DNA of 54,250 nucleotides, from positions 1 through 54,250 of the forward strand of contig JAUYET010000056.1 of assembly GCA_030691265.1 (NCBI GenBank). The letters run 5' to 3'. Positions 27,121 to 38,137 of the stretch are shown here, piece by piece. Source of the stretch: Pseudomonadota bacterium (GTDB lineage Bacteria > Pseudomonadota > Gammaproteobacteria > Burkholderiales > Thiobacillaceae). The translations under genes were made by a program, and so were the position numbers. The notes below the pieces were generated by a model. That model was given only the letters and a program-made list of their open reading frames with translations, made no database searches and was not told where the DNA came from. The stretch's first letter is position 1, and every line of letters starts with the position of its first letter.

Positions 27121-27993
27121 ATGGCAGAAATCACCGCATCCATGGTCAAGGAACTGCGCGAGCGCACCGACGCCCCCATGATGGACTGCAAGAAAGCGCT
27201 GACTGAAGCCGTTGGCGACATGCAGAAGGCCGAAGAAATCCTGCGCGTGCGCTTCGGCAACAAGGCTGCCAAGAGCGCCGGCCGCGTTGCCGCTGAAGGC
27301 GTGGTCGCCATCAATATCAGCGCCGACGGCAAAACCGCCGCGATGCTGGAAGTGAACTGCGAAACCGACTTCGTCGCCAAGAACGACGATTTCCTGGCCT
27401 TTTCCAAAGCGCTGGCCCAGATGATCATCGACCAGAACCCGGCCGACGTCGCCGCCATTTCCGCCCTGCCCTACGCCGGCAAGACTGTCGAAGAAGCGCG
27501 CACCGAACTGGTCGGCAAGATGGGCGAGAACATGTCCATTCGCCGTTTTGTCCGCTTGAGCGGTCAAGGCAAGTTCGCCAGCTACATCCACGGCAGCAAA
27601 ATTGGCGTGCTGGTCGACGTCAGCGGCGACGAAGCCATCGCGCGTGACATCGCCATGCACATCGCCGCGTCCAAGCCCAAGTCTCTGGATGCCTCCGGTG
27701 TTTCGCAAGATTTGATCGACACCGAGCGCCGCGTCGCCATCGAGAAGGCCAAGGAAGCCGGCAAGCCGGAAGCCATGCTGGAAAAAATCGCCGACGGCAC
27801 CGTGCAGAAGTTCCTCAAGGAAGTGACTTTGCTGTCGCAGCCTTTCGTCAAGGACGACAAGCAGACGGTCGAACAGGTGTTGAAGTCGAAGGCTTCGCAG
27901 TGCCACGGTTTCGCCATGTTCATCGTCGGCGAAGGCATCGAGAAGAAAGTCACCGACTTCGCCGCTGAAGTGGCCGCCGCCGCCAAGGTTTAA
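27121..27993 (+). CDS. tsf: Elongation factor Ts
   Basis: The 290-residue protein exchanges GDP for GTP on EF-Tu. The N-terminal UBA-like domain with the EF-Tu contact is clear: [20 protein letters not shown] and [20 protein letters not shown]. The core follows with [19 protein letters not shown], then [16 protein letters not shown] and [20 protein letters not shown]. Length and motifs match proteobacterial EF-Ts. AGGAGA precedes the ATG. pyrH starts five bases after its stop. Confidence 0.98.
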   Translation: MAEITASMVKELRERTDAPMMDCKKALTEAVGDMQKAEEILRVRFGNKAAKSAGRVAAEGVVAINISADGKTAAMLEVNCETDFVAKNDDFLAFSKALAQMIIDQNPADVAAISALPYAGKTVEEARTELVGKMGENMSIRRFVRLSGQGKFASYIHGSKIGVLVDVSGDEAIARDIAMHIAASKPKSLDASGVSQDLIDTERRVAIEKAKEAGKPEAMLEKIADGTVQKFLKEVTLLSQPFVKDDKQTVEQVLKSKASQCHGFAMFIVGEGIEKKVTDFAAEVAAAAKV

Positions 27994-27998
27994 GCCAC

Positions 27999-28721
27999 AT
28001 GGCCCAGATGGTCACCCCGTGCAAGCGCATTTTGTTGAAGCTTTCCGGCGAAGCCCTGATGGGACCGGATGCCTTTGGCTATCACGCCGAGACGATGACC
28101 GGCATGGTCGCTCAGATCAAGGAAGTGGCCGATCTGGGCGTGCAGGTCGCGATAGTCGTGGGCGGCGGCAACCTGTTCCGCGGCGCTACCGGGGCGCTCT
28201 CCGGCATGGACCGCGCCACCGCCGACAGCATGGGCATGCTGGCCACCGTCATGAACGCGCTGGCGCTGAAAGATGGCCTGATGGCGGCCGGCGTCGAAGC
28301 GCGCATGCAAACCGCGGTGACCATCGCCCATGTCGGCGAGCCGTTCGAGCGCGACAGCGCGGTGCGTCATCTGCAAGCCGGTCGTGTCGTGATTTTCGGC
28401 GGCGGCACCGGCAATCCTTTCTTCACCACGGATACCGCCTCCGCGCTGCGCGGTGCGGAAATCGGCGCCGACCTGATGCTGAAGGCCACCAAAGTGGATG
28501 GCGTCTACACCGCCGACCCGAAGAAAGACCCGACCGCCACCCGCTACGAGCAACTGAGTTTCGACGAAGCCATCGCGAAAAATCTGGGGGTCCTGGATAC
28601 CGCGGCCTTCGCGCTCTGCCGCGAGCAGAAACTTCCGCTCTGCGTGTTCAGCATCTTCAAGCCGGGCGCGTTGAAGCGCGTCGTGCTGGGCGAGCCGGAA
28701 GGCACCCGAGTCGTACTGTAA
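27999..28721 (+). CDS. pyrH: UMP kinase
   Basis: The 240-residue hexameric kinase phosphorylates UMP to UDP. It belongs to the amino-acid-kinase fold: [38 protein letters not shown] and [21 protein letters not shown] later segment reads [20 protein letters not shown], followed by an [18 protein letters not shown] end. All the phosphate-binding glycine loops are intact. It lies between tsf and frr as in most proteobacteria, with tight spacing that suggests co-transcription. Confidence 0.97.
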   Translation: MAQMVTPCKRILLKLSGEALMGPDAFGYHAETMTGMVAQIKEVADLGVQVAIVVGGGNLFRGATGALSGMDRATADSMGMLATVMNALALKDGLMAAGVEARMQTAVTIAHVGEPFERDSAVRHLQAGRVVIFGGGTGNPFFTTDTASALRGAEIGADLMLKATKVDGVYTADPKKDPTATRYEQLSFDEAIAKNLGVLDTAAFALCREQKLPLCVFSIFKPGALKRVVLGEPEGTRVVL

Positions 28722-28734
28722 AGAGGAGTTAGCC

Positions 28735-29292
28735 ATGATTGCCGAGATCAAGAAATCCGCTGAAGACAAGATGAAAAAATCCGTTGAGTCGCTCAAGGCG
28801 GACTTTGGCAAGGTGCGCACCGGTCGCGCCACGACGGGCATCCTGGAGCACGTCAAGGTCGATTATTACGGCACGCCGACGCTGATCACTCAGGTTGCCA
28901 ACCTGACGGTGATCGACGCCCACACCATCGGCGTGCAGACCTGGGAAAAGAACATGCTCGGCAAGGTCGAAAAAGCCATTCGCGATGCCGATCTGGGCCT
29001 CAACCCCGCCAATATGGGTGAAATCATTCGCGTACCGATGCCGCCGTTGACTGAGGAACGCCGCCGGGAACTGGTCAAACTGGTGCGTGGCGAAGCGGAA
29101 AACGGCAAGGTCGCGGTGCGCAATATTCGCCGCGACGCCATCGCCCATCTGAAAGAACTCCTGAAAAACAAGGAAATCAGCGAGGACGATGAACGGCGTG
29201 CCGCGGATGACATCCAGAAACTCACCGACAAGCACATCGCCGAGCAGGAAAAGCATCTGGCCGACAAGGAAAAGGATCTGATGGCCGTCTGA
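28735..29292 (+). CDS. frr: Ribosome recycling factor
   Basis: The 185-residue protein splits post-termination ribosomes together with EF-G. The tRNA-like two-domain layout is seen: a helical bundle start ([20 protein letters not shown], then [12 protein letters not shown]), a beta domain ([20 protein letters not shown]) and a long helical C-terminus ([17 protein letters not shown], then [12 protein letters not shown]). AGAGGAG lies before the ATG. It ends 25 bases before uppS. Confidence 0.97.
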   Translation: MIAEIKKSAEDKMKKSVESLKADFGKVRTGRATTGILEHVKVDYYGTPTLITQVANLTVIDAHTIGVQTWEKNMLGKVEKAIRDADLGLNPANMGEIIRVPMPPLTEERRRELVKLVRGEAENGKVAVRNIRRDAIAHLKELLKNKEISEDDERRAADDIQKLTDKHIAEQEKHLADKEKDLMAV

Positions 29293-29317
29293 GAATTCAG
29301 GCATCGATAAACCCATC

Positions 29318-30070
29318 ATGATCAAGCGATTCTTTAGCTCTACATCGGAAGTTCCTGATTCCATTGAAGTCCCGCGCCATGTCGCGATCATCATGGACGG
29401 TAACGGCCGCTGGGCGAAGAAACGTTTTTTGCCGCGCGTCGCCGGTCACGCCCAAGGCGTCGATCGGGTGCGAGACATCGTTGAAGCCTGCATCGAACGC
29501 GGTGTCGAATACCTGACCTTATTCGCCTTCAGTTCGGAAAACTGGCGACGGCCGCAGGATGAAGTAAGCCGTTTGATGGAACTCTTCGTCATGGCGCTGG
29601 AACGGGAAGTCACCCGCATGCATCGCAATGGCGTCTGCCTGAAAGTGGTCGGCGACCTCGGCCGCTTCGATACGCGTTTGCGCGAACTGATCGCACAAGG
29701 CGAAGCGCGCACGCTGGAAAACACCCGCCTCACGCTGACTATCTGCGCCAACTATGGCGGCCGCTGGGACATACTCAACGCCGTCAATAACTGGCGGCGC
29801 GACAATCCGGAGGCCGGCGAGCTTACCGAGGAAGCGCTGGCCGCCTATCTCACCATGCCCTACGCACCGGAGCCGGATCTGTTCATACGCACCGGCGGCG
29901 AACAGCGCATCAGCAATTTCCTGCTCTGGCAACTGGCGTATTCCGAGCTGTATTTCACCGACACGCTGTGGCCGGATTTCGATGCCGCAGCGCTCGACCT
30001 GGCGATTGCGTCTTACCGTAAACGTGAGCGCCGTTTCGGTCGCACCAGCGAGCAACTTCTTGAGCGCTAG
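29318..30070 (+). CDS. uppS: Undecaprenyl diphosphate synthase (cis-prenyltransferase)
   Basis: The 250-residue enzyme adds eight isopentenyl units to farnesyl diphosphate to make the lipid carrier for peptidoglycan and O-antigen. UppS motifs are intact: [20 protein letters not shown] with the catalytic aspartate in MDGNGRW, then [34 protein letters not shown] and the late [20 protein letters not shown] followed by [15 protein letters not shown] short polar extension precedes the barrel start. cdsA begins directly after the stop. Confidence 0.97.
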   Translation: MIKRFFSSTSEVPDSIEVPRHVAIIMDGNGRWAKKRFLPRVAGHAQGVDRVRDIVEACIERGVEYLTLFAFSSENWRRPQDEVSRLMELFVMALEREVTRMHRNGVCLKVVGDLGRFDTRLRELIAQGEARTLENTRLTLTICANYGGRWDILNAVNNWRRDNPEAGELTEEALAAYLTMPYAPEPDLFIRTGGEQRISNFLLWQLAYSELYFTDTLWPDFDAAALDLAIASYRKRERRFGRTSEQLLER

Positions 30071-30074
30071 TGCT

Positions 30075-30890
30075 TTGAGTAATAAATCCGCGCTTCAAAC
30101 GCGCATTGCTACCGCGGCCCTCTTGATCGCCGGCTTCCTGGCAGCGATCTACTGGGCGCCAACCTCGTTCTGGACGGGCCTGACCGGCGTGGTGGCGGTA
30201 CTGGCCGCCCGGGAGTGGGCTGGAATGGCCGGGCTGGGCAAAACCGCGGGCTTGTTCTACGCCATCCTGATCGGTGCGATCAGCACCGGACTGGTCATCG
30301 CCGCGCCCGCGCTTTCCCAACCGTTTGCCGAGCCGTTCTACCCTGCCCTCGCCTTCTGGTTGCTGGCGCCTACCCTGCTATCGCGCGGGGCAAGGGTGCG
30401 CCCGGCTACGCTGCATCTCATGCTTGGTGCCATCGTACTCATCCCCACCCATCTCGGCCTGGTCGCGCTGCGCAACCTCAGCCCGGATTTGCTGCTGGTC
30501 GTGGTCGGCGTCGTGGTGATTGCCGATAGCGCGGCCTATTTCTCCGGTCGCGCCTTCGGCAAGCACAAGCTGGCCCCCAGCATCAGCCCAGGCAAAACCT
30601 GGGAAGGCGCGATTGGCGCCTGGCTGGCCGTCACGCTGTATGCGCTGCTGTTGCATTTCTTCGCGCCCGCGACCATCAAGCTGCAATGTCTGCCGCAAGT
30701 GCTGGCGGTGTTCTGGATGCTGTTCGGGCTTTCCGTGCTGGGCGACCTGTTCGAAAGCACGCTCAAGCGTCAGGCCGGCATCAAGGACAGCGGTAATCTG
30801 CTGCCGGGTCACGGTGGCATTCTCGACCGTATAGATAGCCTGACCGCCGTTCTGCCCGCCGCAACGCTGTTCTGGATTTTGCTGAAATGA
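30075..30890 (+). CDS. cdsA: Phosphatidate cytidylyltransferase
   Basis: The membrane enzyme makes CDP-diacylglycerol from phosphatidate and CTP. It has about seven hydrophobic helices and the CdsA signature region [20 protein letters not shown] followed by [17 protein letters not shown]. The C-terminal part reads [20 protein letters not shown] and [20 protein letters not shown], the hallmark of the family. I place the start at TTG 30075 ([17 protein letters not shown]), just after uppS. No ATG or GTG lies near, and another TTG at 30060 is possible. The stop overlaps the dxr ATG. Confidence 0.92.
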   Translation: MSNKSALQTRIATAALLIAGFLAAIYWAPTSFWTGLTGVVAVLAAREWAGMAGLGKTAGLFYAILIGAISTGLVIAAPALSQPFAEPFYPALAFWLLAPTLLSRGARVRPATLHLMLGAIVLIPTHLGLVALRNLSPDLLLVVVGVVVIADSAAYFSGRAFGKHKLAPSISPGKTWEGAIGAWLAVTLYALLLHFFAPATIKLQCLPQVLAVFWMLFGLSVLGDLFESTLKRQAGIKDSGNLLPGHGGILDRIDSLTAVLPAATLFWILLK

Positions 30891-32083
30891 CCATGCAATC
30901 ACTGACGGTTCTGGGCGCCACCGGCAGCATCGGCGTCAACACGCTCGATGTCGTCGCGCGCCACCCGGAAAAATTCCGCGTCATCGCCCTCAGCGGCCAG
31001 AACCAGATCGAAAAACTGGCGCAGCAATGCCGCCAATTCCATCCGCGTTATGCCGTGGTGCTGGATGCCGCCAAGGCGCAGGCCTTGCAAGCCCTGCTCG
31101 CGGGGACAGATACCGAAGTTCTGGTCGGCATGGAGGCGCTGGAATTCGTTGCCAGCCTGCCGGAAGTCGATAGCGTGATGGCCGCCATCGTCGGCGCCGC
31201 CGGTTTACGTCCGGCGCTCGCCGCCGCCCGCACCGGCAAGCGCGTGCTGCTGGCCAACAAGGAAACGCTGGTGATGGCCGGCCAGTTTTTCATGCAGGCG
31301 GTACGCGACCACAACGCGACGCTGCTGCCGATCGACAGCGAACACAACGCCATCTTCCAGTCGATGCCGGCCGCTTACTTCCAACGTAACAACAACGGCG
31401 ACCTCAAGGCGCATGGCGTGCGCCGCATTCTGCTGACCGCGTCTGGCGGCCCGTTCCGCACGCGCGAACTGGATACCCTGAAGGACATCACGCCGGAACA
31501 GGCGATTGCCCACCCGAACTGGGTCATGGGCAAGAAAATCTCGGTCGATTCCGCCACCATGATGAACAAGGGGCTGGAAGTCATCGAAGCGCGCTGGCTG
31601 TTCAACGCCCGGCCGGAACAGATCGAAGTCGTCATTCATCCGCAAAGCATCGTGCACAGCATGGTCGAGTACCTGGATGGTTCCGTGCTGGCGCAGCTTT
31701 CCAACCCGGACATGCGCACGCCGATCGCGCATTCCCTGGCCTACCCGGAGCGGATCGAGGCTGGCGTCAACTGGCTCGATCTGGCCAAGATCGGCACGCT
31801 GACCTTCGAAGCGCCCGATCTGCGCCGCTTCCCCTGCCTGGGACTGGCCTATCAAGCACTCGCGGCCGGCGGCGCGGCGCCGGCGATACTCAACGCCGCC
31901 AACGAGGAAGTCGTGGCCGCATTCCTCGACCGGCGAATTCCTTACCTGGCCATCGCCGAGACGCTGGATGCCGTGTTGCAGCGTCTGGCCGGACAACCTG
32001 TGGAATCTCTGGAAGACTTGATGACAGCGGATGCCGCCGCCCGCGCCACCGCGCAGCAACTGATCACCGCGAGCAGCGTATGA
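30887..32083 (+). CDS. dxr: 1-deoxy-D-xylulose 5-phosphate reductoisomerase
   Basis: The 398-residue enzyme converts DXP to methylerythritol phosphate, the committed MEP-pathway step. The NADPH loop [20 protein letters not shown] is at the N-terminus. The metal and substrate motifs follow: [63 protein letters not shown] and [20 protein letters not shown]. It overlaps cdsA by four bases and rseP by four bases. ATG 30893 is an alternative start six bases in. Confidence 0.97.
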   Translation: MTMQSLTVLGATGSIGVNTLDVVARHPEKFRVIALSGQNQIEKLAQQCRQFHPRYAVVLDAAKAQALQALLAGTDTEVLVGMEALEFVASLPEVDSVMAAIVGAAGLRPALAAARTGKRVLLANKETLVMAGQFFMQAVRDHNATLLPIDSEHNAIFQSMPAAYFQRNNNGDLKAHGVRRILLTASGGPFRTRELDTLKDITPEQAIAHPNWVMGKKISVDSATMMNKGLEVIEARWLFNARPEQIEVVIHPQSIVHSMVEYLDGSVLAQLSNPDMRTPIAHSLAYPERIEAGVNWLDLAKIGTLTFEAPDLRRFPCLGLAYQALAAGGAAPAILNAANEEVVAAFLDRRIPYLAIAETLDAVLQRLAGQPVESLEDLMTADAAARATAQQLITASSV

Positions 32084-33429
32084 CCACGCTGCTCGCTTTT
32101 GTCGCCACCCTGGCCATCCTCATCATCTTTCACGAATTCGGCCATTACCTGGTCGCACGTCTGGCCGGGGTCAAGGTGCTGCGTTTTTCCGTCGGCTTCG
32201 GCAAAGTCATCCTGCAACGCAGCGACCGCCATGGCACCGAATGGGCATTGGCCGCGATCCCGCTGGGCGGTTACGTGAAAATGCTGGATGAACGCGAAGC
32301 CCCGGTGGCGCCGGAATTGCTCGATCAAGCCTTCAATCGCAAATCGGTGGCGGCGCGCGCAGCGATAGTCGCCGCCGGCCCTTTGGCCAATTTCCTGCTC
32401 GCCATCGTGCTGTTCTGGGCGCTGTTCATGTCCGGCGTTCCCATCCTGAAACCGGTGCTCGGCGAACCGTCGAGCGGCACGCCGGCGGCGCTGGCAGGCA
32501 TCAAATCGGGCGAGATGGTTACCGCGGTCAATGGCGAAGTCGTCGAAAGCTTCCAGGATCTGCACTGGCTCGCGCTCAAACATGCCATCGGCGACGACAG
32601 CCTGAGTGTCGATACCGTCGATGCCAAAGGCCATCTGGCGCATCGCACCTTGACGCTGTCGAACCGGGACGAAACTTTCGAGCAAGCGCCCCTGAAAGCG
32701 CTGGGTCTGGTGCGCTACCTGCCGCCGCTGCCACCGGTATTGGCTGAACTGACGCCAGGCGGCGCTGCGGCGCGGGCGGGATTGATGCCGGGCGACCGGA
32801 TTCGCGCCATCGACGACCGCCGCATCGGCCACTGGGATGAAGTGGTGACGGTCGTGCGCGCCTCAGCCGATGTCGGCCTGCGTATTCAGATCGAACGTGG
32901 CGGACAAACCAGCACGGTCGTCGTCGTCCCCGAGTCGCTCACAGTCAACGGCCAGAGCAGCGGTCGCATCGGCGCAGCGCCGCTCATCGACCCGGCTTTG
33001 TTCGCCCCCTATCAGTCTGAAGCGCGTTATGGCCCGATACAGGCTTTTTCCCGCGCGCTCGGCCGCACCTGGGAGCTTTCCGCATTCAGTCTGGAGATGA
33101 TGGGCCGCATGCTGATCGGCGAGGCCTCCCTCAAGAATCTGTCCGGCCCGATCACCATCGCCGACTACGCCGGCCAATCCGCCGCCAGCGGCGCGGCCAG
33201 CTTCATCGCCTTTCTGGCGCTGGTCAGCATCAGTCTGGGCGTGCTCAACCTGCTGCCCGTGCCGTTACTGGATGGCGGACACTTGCTGTATTATTTCGCG
33301 GAGTTTTTGACCGGCAAACCCGTCCCCGAGCGGGTTCAGGAAATCGGCCAACGCATCGGCATCGGCTTCCTCGGTTTGCTGATGTTCTTCGCACTTTTCA
33401 ACGATCTGCAACGACTTTTTGTCGGGTAA
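32080..33429 (+). CDS. rseP: RIP metalloprotease RseP
   Basis: The 449-residue inner-membrane site-2 protease cleaves anti-sigma factors such as RseA and clears signal-peptide remnants. The zinc site HEFGH lies in the first membrane helix ([19 protein letters not shown]). Two PDZ regions sit in the periplasmic part ([19 protein letters not shown] and [18 protein letters not shown]). The second catalytic motif is in [15 protein letters not shown] near the C-terminus. It overlaps dxr by four bases and is followed eight bases later by bamA, consistent with envelope-stress coupling of this operon. Confidence 0.97.
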   Translation: MTTLLAFVATLAILIIFHEFGHYLVARLAGVKVLRFSVGFGKVILQRSDRHGTEWALAAIPLGGYVKMLDEREAPVAPELLDQAFNRKSVAARAAIVAAGPLANFLLAIVLFWALFMSGVPILKPVLGEPSSGTPAALAGIKSGEMVTAVNGEVVESFQDLHWLALKHAIGDDSLSVDTVDAKGHLAHRTLTLSNRDETFEQAPLKALGLVRYLPPLPPVLAELTPGGAAARAGLMPGDRIRAIDDRRIGHWDEVVTVVRASADVGLRIQIERGGQTSTVVVVPESLTVNGQSSGRIGAAPLIDPALFAPYQSEARYGPIQAFSRALGRTWELSAFSLEMMGRMLIGEASLKNLSGPITIADYAGQSAASGAASFIAFLALVSISLGVLNLLPVPLLDGGHLLYYFAEFLTGKPVPERVQEIGQRIGIGFLGLLMFFALFNDLQRLFVG

Positions 33430-33437
33430 CCGCCCTC

Positions 33438-35828
33438 ATGTTTTCTTTCCGCGTTCGTCCCTTTCAGCTTCGGCCACTCTCCCCGGCCATGCTTGCGCTG
33501 GCCCTGCTTTCCACGCAAGCGCATGCGTTTGATCCGTTTCAGGTCAAAGATATTCGGGTGGAAGGTATTCAGCGTACCGAGGCGGGTACGGTGTTCAGCT
33601 ACCTGCCGGTGAAGGTGGGCGAAACGTTGACGCCGGAGCGCGCTACAGAAGCCATCAAGGCGCTTTATGCCACCGGGTTCTTCAAAGATGTTCGCCTGGA
33701 AACCAACAACGAGGTGCTGGTCGTCATCGTCGAAGAGCGCCCCGGCATCGCCAGCGTCGACTTCTCCGGCATGAAGGAATTTGTCAAAGACGACATGAAA
33801 ACCGGTCTCAAGCAATTGGGTCTGGCGGAAGGTCGCATCCTGGACAAATCCCTGCTGGAAAAGGCGGAACAGGAACTGAAGCGGCAGTACTTCAACCGTG
33901 GCATGTACGCAGTTCAGGTCAAGGCCACGTCGACGCCGCAGGAACGCAATCGGGTGGCGGTCAGTTTCGATGTCAGCGAAGGGGATGTCGCCAAAATTCG
34001 CAGCATCAATATCGTCGGCGCCAAAGCGCTTGCCGAGAAAGACCTGCTCAAGCTGTTCAATTTGCGCACCCCGGGCTGGATGTCCTGGTGGAGCAAAAAT
34101 GACCAGTATTCGAAGCAGAAGCTGTCCGGCGATCTCGAAACATTGCGTTCGCATTACCTGAACCAGGGCTATATCGAATTCAACATCGAATCGACCCAGG
34201 TTTCGATTACGCCGGACAAGAAAGACATCTACATCACCATCAATATCAGCGAGGGCGAGCGCTACACGGTGTCCGATTACAAGTTCGCCGGCGACTTGCC
34301 GGTGCCGGAAAGTCAATTGAAAGGATTGGTCAGCCTGAAGGTCGGCGATTTCTTCTCGCGCGAGCAGCTCAACGAATCGACCAAGAAGATCGGCGAGCGA
34401 CTTGGCAATGAAGGCTATGCCTTCTCCAACGTCAATGCCGCGCCGGAAATCGACAAAGACAAGCGCACCGCCAACTTCACCTTCCTGGTCGATCCAGGCC
34501 GCAAGGTGTACGTCCGCCGCATCAACGTCACCGGCAACACCCGCACCAAGGACGAGGTCGTGCGGCGTGAAATGCGCCAGATAGAAGGCGCCTGGTATGC
34601 CGCCGACAAGATCAATCGCTCACGCGAACGCGTCGAACGTCTGGGCTACTTCAAGGAAACGACGATCGAAACGCCGCCCGTGCCCGGCACCACCGATCAG
34701 GTCGATGTCAACGTCAACGTGACCGAACAGCCGACTGGAAACATCCTCCTGGGTGCAGGTTTTTCCAGCTCGGATGGCCTCGTGCTGTCCGGCTCGATAT
34801 CGCAAAACAACCTGTTCGGCACCGGCAATCGACTCTCCGCGCAGATCAACAGCGGCAGCGTCAACAAGGTTTTTTCCTTGTCCTTCACCAACCCGTATTT
34901 CACGCCGGATGGCGTCAGCCTCGGTTACGACATTTACCAACGCAATGTGAATACTTCCAGTCTCAACTCGGTAGCGGATTACGGCACCTCGACGACGGGC
35001 GCCGGACTGCGCCTTGGCGTGCCCATCACCGAACTGGATACCATCCATTTCGGGCTGGCCTATGAAAACGTCACGCTAGACCTGACCGCTACCGCGCCCA
35101 ATGTCTATCACGATTACGCGAAAGCCTACGAGCCGACTTGCGCCACCAATTCAACAGCTTGCACGTCCATCACCAACTCTCTGCGCTTCGAATCCGGCTG
35201 GGCGCGCGACTCCCGCGATAGCCTGCTGTATCCGACCAAAGGCACCTATCAACGCGCCTTCCTTGAAGCCGGCACCCCGTTGGGCGACCTCAACTACTTC
35301 AAACTGAACTACCAATATCAGTGGCTGCGCCCGCTGTCACGCCGCGTCAGTCTGCTGTTGAACAGTGAGATCGGCATCGGCGGCGGCTACAGCGGCAAGG
35401 AAATGCCCTTGTTCCGCAACTTCTTTGCCGGCGGCATCGGTTCCGTGCGCGGCTTTGATTCCGGCGCTATCGGCCCGAAGGCTTCGAACGGCACCAGCAC
35501 ATTTTCGATCGGCGGCACCAAGCGACTGGTGGGCAACGCCGAATTGCTGCTCCCGTTCCCAGGTATGGGCAACGATCGCTCGGTCAGGCTCTCCACCTTC
35601 TTCGACATAGGCATGGTTTCCGGTCCTGGAGATGACCCCGACAACAACCCGGCAACGCCAGGGCGTTACAGCACGCTGTCTTTTTCCGACATGCGCTATT
35701 CCGTCGGAGCGGCCGTCACCTGGTACTCCCCGATGGGCCCCATCAAACTCTCGCTCGCCAAGCCGCTCAACGCCGCGACCGACGACAAAACGCAAACGTT
35801 CCAATTCCAGCTTGGCAACGTGTTCTGA
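33438..35828 (+). CDS. bamA: Outer membrane protein assembly factor BamA
   Basis: The 796-residue protein inserts beta-barrel proteins into the outer membrane. A signal peptide ends near THAHA-FDP (LSTQAHAFDPFQVKDIRVEG). Five POTRA repeats follow up to about residue 420, each with the 'V..I.V.G..R' pattern (VRRINVTGNTRTKDEVVRRE in the fifth). The C-terminal barrel carries the conserved GSVRGFDSGAIGP loop and ends in a phenylalanine (FQFQLGNVF), the Bam recognition signature. It follows rseP and precedes skp. Confidence 0.97.
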   Translation: MFSFRVRPFQLRPLSPAMLALALLSTQAHAFDPFQVKDIRVEGIQRTEAGTVFSYLPVKVGETLTPERATEAIKALYATGFFKDVRLETNNEVLVVIVEERPGIASVDFSGMKEFVKDDMKTGLKQLGLAEGRILDKSLLEKAEQELKRQYFNRGMYAVQVKATSTPQERNRVAVSFDVSEGDVAKIRSINIVGAKALAEKDLLKLFNLRTPGWMSWWSKNDQYSKQKLSGDLETLRSHYLNQGYIEFNIESTQVSITPDKKDIYITINISEGERYTVSDYKFAGDLPVPESQLKGLVSLKVGDFFSREQLNESTKKIGERLGNEGYAFSNVNAAPEIDKDKRTANFTFLVDPGRKVYVRRINVTGNTRTKDEVVRREMRQIEGAWYAADKINRSRERVERLGYFKETTIETPPVPGTTDQVDVNVNVTEQPTGNILLGAGFSSSDGLVLSGSISQNNLFGTGNRLSAQINSGSVNKVFSLSFTNPYFTPDGVSLGYDIYQRNVNTSSLNSVADYGTSTTGAGLRLGVPITELDTIHFGLAYENVTLDLTATAPNVYHDYAKAYEPTCATNSTACTSITNSLRFESGWARDSRDSLLYPTKGTYQRAFLEAGTPLGDLNYFKLNYQYQWLRPLSRRVSLLLNSEIGIGGGYSGKEMPLFRNFFAGGIGSVRGFDSGAIGPKASNGTSTFSIGGTKRLVGNAELLLPFPGMGNDRSVRLSTFFDIGMVSGPGDDPDNNPATPGRYSTLSFSDMRYSVGAAVTWYSPMGPIKLSLAKPLNAATDDKTQTFQFQLGNVF

Positions 35829-35860
35829 AATCGCGCTTCGCCTGATATAGGAGTCCTCAC

Positions 35861-36364
35861 ATGAAACAAATCATCGCGCTCTTGCTTGCCCTCTCCCTGC
35901 CCGTATTTGCCTTTCCCACATCGGCCCAGGCTGCCGAACTCAAAATCGGCTTCGTCAACACCGAAAAAGTGTTCCGCGATTCGCCGCTCGCCATCAAGGC
36001 CCAGAAAAAACTGGAGAAGGAATTCCAGACCCGCGAGCAGGACATTCAAAAGCTGGTCAAACAGGCGCGCGATTTGCAGGCCTTCCTGGAAAAGGAAGGC
36101 TTGACGCTGTCTGAAGCGGAACGCAGCAAGAAACAAAAAGACCTGGCCAACCTGAGCCGCGATCTACAGCATGACCAGCGTGCTTTCCGTGAGGATCTGA
36201 ACCAGCGCAAGAACGAGGAGTTCGCCCAGGTTCAGGAACGCGCCCGCAAGGCGATCGTGGAAATCGCCGAGAAGGAAAAGTTCGATCTGATTCTGGAAAG
36301 TGTGGTCTATGCCAGCCCCAAGGTGGATGTGACCGACCGCGTCCTGAAGTCGCTGGAACGCTGA
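35861..36364 (+). CDS. skp: Periplasmic chaperone Skp (OmpH family)
   Basis: The 167-residue protein begins with a signal peptide (MKQIIALLLALSLPVFAF to AQA), then KIGFVNTEKVFRDSPLAIKA. A long charged coiled-coil section (about residues 45-125) forms the tentacle arms, and a return segment KFDLILESVVYASPKVDVTD closes the trimer body. Skp holds unfolded outer-membrane proteins for BamA. AGGAG lies before the ATG. Directly after the stop a MITE-like insertion separates it from lpxD. Confidence 0.95.
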   Translation: MKQIIALLLALSLPVFAFPTSAQAAELKIGFVNTEKVFRDSPLAIKAQKKLEKEFQTREQDIQKLVKQARDLQAFLEKEGLTLSEAERSKKQKDLANLSRDLQHDQRAFREDLNQRKNEEFAQVQERARKAIVEIAEKEKFDLILESVVYASPKVDVTDRVLKSLER

Positions 36365-36372
36365 TCTTTCAT

Positions 36373-36607
36373 CCTAGATTCCTCAGTTGAACGCGCCCGA
36401 GTGCGAGGTGGACGAGTTGGCTGGCAAGGCGCGACGACGAGTCATGCCGAGGCATGGCGAGGAGGAGCAACGCAGTCAGACGGCTTGTCCACCTCGCAAT
36501 CGGGCGCGTAGCGGTCTCACCCAACCGGTGAACCTGATCGAAAGCGCTAAACGTCGAGTACATGCGGGCTGCCAAGGAATGAGGAGCGGTCAACTGAGGA
36601 ATCTAGG
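36373..36607. mobile_element. MITE-like non-autonomous element between skp and lpxD
   Basis: The element is 235 bases long. Perfect 18-base terminal inverted repeats CCTAGATTCCTCAGTTGA (36373-36390) and its complement (36590-36607) are bounded by a 5-base direct repeat TTCAT (36368-36372 and 36608-36612), as expected for a target-site duplication. A second inverted pair (36391-36413 with 36487-36509, 22 of 23 matching) makes a long internal stem. No transposase is encoded. The right terminus ends three bases before the lpxD ATG, and its GAGGA is the only Shine-Dalgarno-like sequence there. Confidence 0.88.
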
Positions 36608-36610
36608 TTC

Positions 36611-37657
36611 ATGCCCGTCCTGACACTGGCCGAGTTACAGGCCCACTTGGGCGGGACAATCCGGGGCAGCGCCAAGACGCGGGTTGGCGGCGTCGCTTCA
36701 CTGCAACACGCCGAGCCGCACCAACTCGGATTTCTTCTGAGTCCAAAATATCTGGCGCAAGCCCGATCCAGCCTGGCTGGCGCATTGATCGTGCCGGACG
36801 ATCTCGACGCCGAGTTACCGCAAGCTTGCCTGGCCATCGCCAACCCCCATGCGGCTTTTGCCCGTGCAGTCGCCTTGCTGCAACCCGAGCCGGCGCTTGA
36901 GCCCGGCATCCACGCCAGCGCCGTGATCGCCGAAGATGCCCGCATCGGACCCGATGTCCGCATCGGTCCGGGGGCGGTCATCGGCGCGGGCGCCCATATC
37001 GGCGCACGCTGCCACATCGGCGCGCTTGGCGTCATCGGGCCAGACGCCAGACTGGGCGAAGACTGCGTATTGCATGCACGCGCCGTGGTGATGCATGGCT
37101 GCATCCTGGGGAATCGCGTCATCCTGCATCCCGGCGCGGTGATCGGCGCGGATGGCTTCGGCCTGGTTTGGGATAAAGAAAATAGCGGAGAAATTGAAGG
37201 CGGCCGCTGGCTGAAAGTGCCGCAGGCTGGTTGTGTCATTCTTGAAGACGATGTCGAAGTCGGCGCCAATACCTGCATCGACCGGGGCGCGCTGGACGAC
37301 ACCGTGATCGAAACCGGCGTCAAGCTCGACAACCAGATTCAGATCGCCCACAACTGCCGCATCGGCCGCCACACCGCTATCGCCGCCTGCGCCGGTATCG
37401 CCGGCAGCACGACAATCGGCGCCTATTGCCAGATCGGCGGCGCGGCGATGATCATCGGCCATCTGAATATCTGCGACCGGGTTACCGTCTCCGCCGGCAC
37501 CTTCGTCGCCAAGGATATTCGCGAACCCGGTGTCTATACCTCGGTGCAGCCGCTGATGAAACACGAAGACTGGAAGCACAACGCCGCGCATCTTCGCCGC
37601 CTCGATGCGCTGGTGCGACGCGTCAAGACATTGGAAGAAAAACTCAAGGAAAACTGA
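36611..37657 (+). CDS. lpxD: UDP-3-O-(3-hydroxyacyl)glucosamine N-acyltransferase
   Basis: The 348-residue enzyme adds the N-linked hydroxyacyl chain in lipid A synthesis. An N-terminal uridine-binding domain ([20 protein letters not shown]) is followed by the left-handed beta-helix of hexapeptide repeats ([20 protein letters not shown] and later). The catalytic-histidine region [20 protein letters not shown] and the helical C-terminus ([19 protein letters not shown]) complete the protein. The ATG lies immediately after a MITE-like element, so its upstream control sequence is not native to the operon. Confidence 0.96.
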   Translation: MPVLTLAELQAHLGGTIRGSAKTRVGGVASLQHAEPHQLGFLLSPKYLAQARSSLAGALIVPDDLDAELPQACLAIANPHAAFARAVALLQPEPALEPGIHASAVIAEDARIGPDVRIGPGAVIGAGAHIGARCHIGALGVIGPDARLGEDCVLHARAVVMHGCILGNRVILHPGAVIGADGFGLVWDKENSGEIEGGRWLKVPQAGCVILEDDVEVGANTCIDRGALDDTVIETGVKLDNQIQIAHNCRIGRHTAIAACAGIAGSTTIGAYCQIGGAAMIIGHLNICDRVTVSAGTFVAKDIREPGVYTSVQPLMKHEDWKHNAAHLRRLDALVRRVKTLEEKLKEN

Positions 37658-37658
37658 T

Positions 37659-38132
37659 ATGGCAACCGACATAGATACCAACACGTCTACCGCGATGGAT
37701 ATCACCGAAATCATGAAGTACCTGCCGCATCGTTACCCGTTCCTGCTGGTGGATCGGGTGCTGGAACTGGTGCCGAGCAAGCACATCGTCGCGATCAAGA
37801 ACATCACCATGAACGAACCGCAGTTTCCCGGCCATTTCCCGAATCACCCGGTGATGCCCGGCGTCCTGATAATCGAAGCACTGGCGCAAACGGCCGGCCT
37901 GTTGGCGTTCAAGAGCGGCGGCGCGGAAATCACCCCGAACAGCGTGATTTACTTCGTCGGTATCGATGGCGCCCGCTTCAAGCGGCCGGTGGTGCCGGGC
38001 GATCAGTTGCGCATGGAAGCCAGTGTGCTCAGGCTCACGCGCGGGATCTGGAAATTTGCGGTGAAAGCCACCGTCGACGGCAAAGTGGCGTGCGAAGCCG
38101 AATTGATGTGCACCCTGAAAGAACTCGGCTGA
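37659..38132 (+). CDS. fabZ: 3-hydroxyacyl-ACP dehydratase FabZ
   Basis: The 157-residue hot-dog-fold enzyme dehydrates 3-hydroxyacyl-ACP in fatty acid synthesis and competes with LpxA for substrate. The signature region is [20 protein letters not shown]. The active-site histidine and helix lie in [20 protein letters not shown] and [15 protein letters not shown] 37659, one base after the lpxD stop, has AAGGA nine bases upstream. A second ATG (37695) would give the more usual short N-terminus. Confidence 0.95.
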   Translation: MATDIDTNTSTAMDITEIMKYLPHRYPFLLVDRVLELVPSKHIVAIKNITMNEPQFPGHFPNHPVMPGVLIIEALAQTAGLLAFKSGGAEITPNSVIYFVGIDGARFKRPVVPGDQLRMEASVLRLTRGIWKFAVKATVDGKVACEAELMCTLKELG

Positions 38133-38137
38133 ACACG

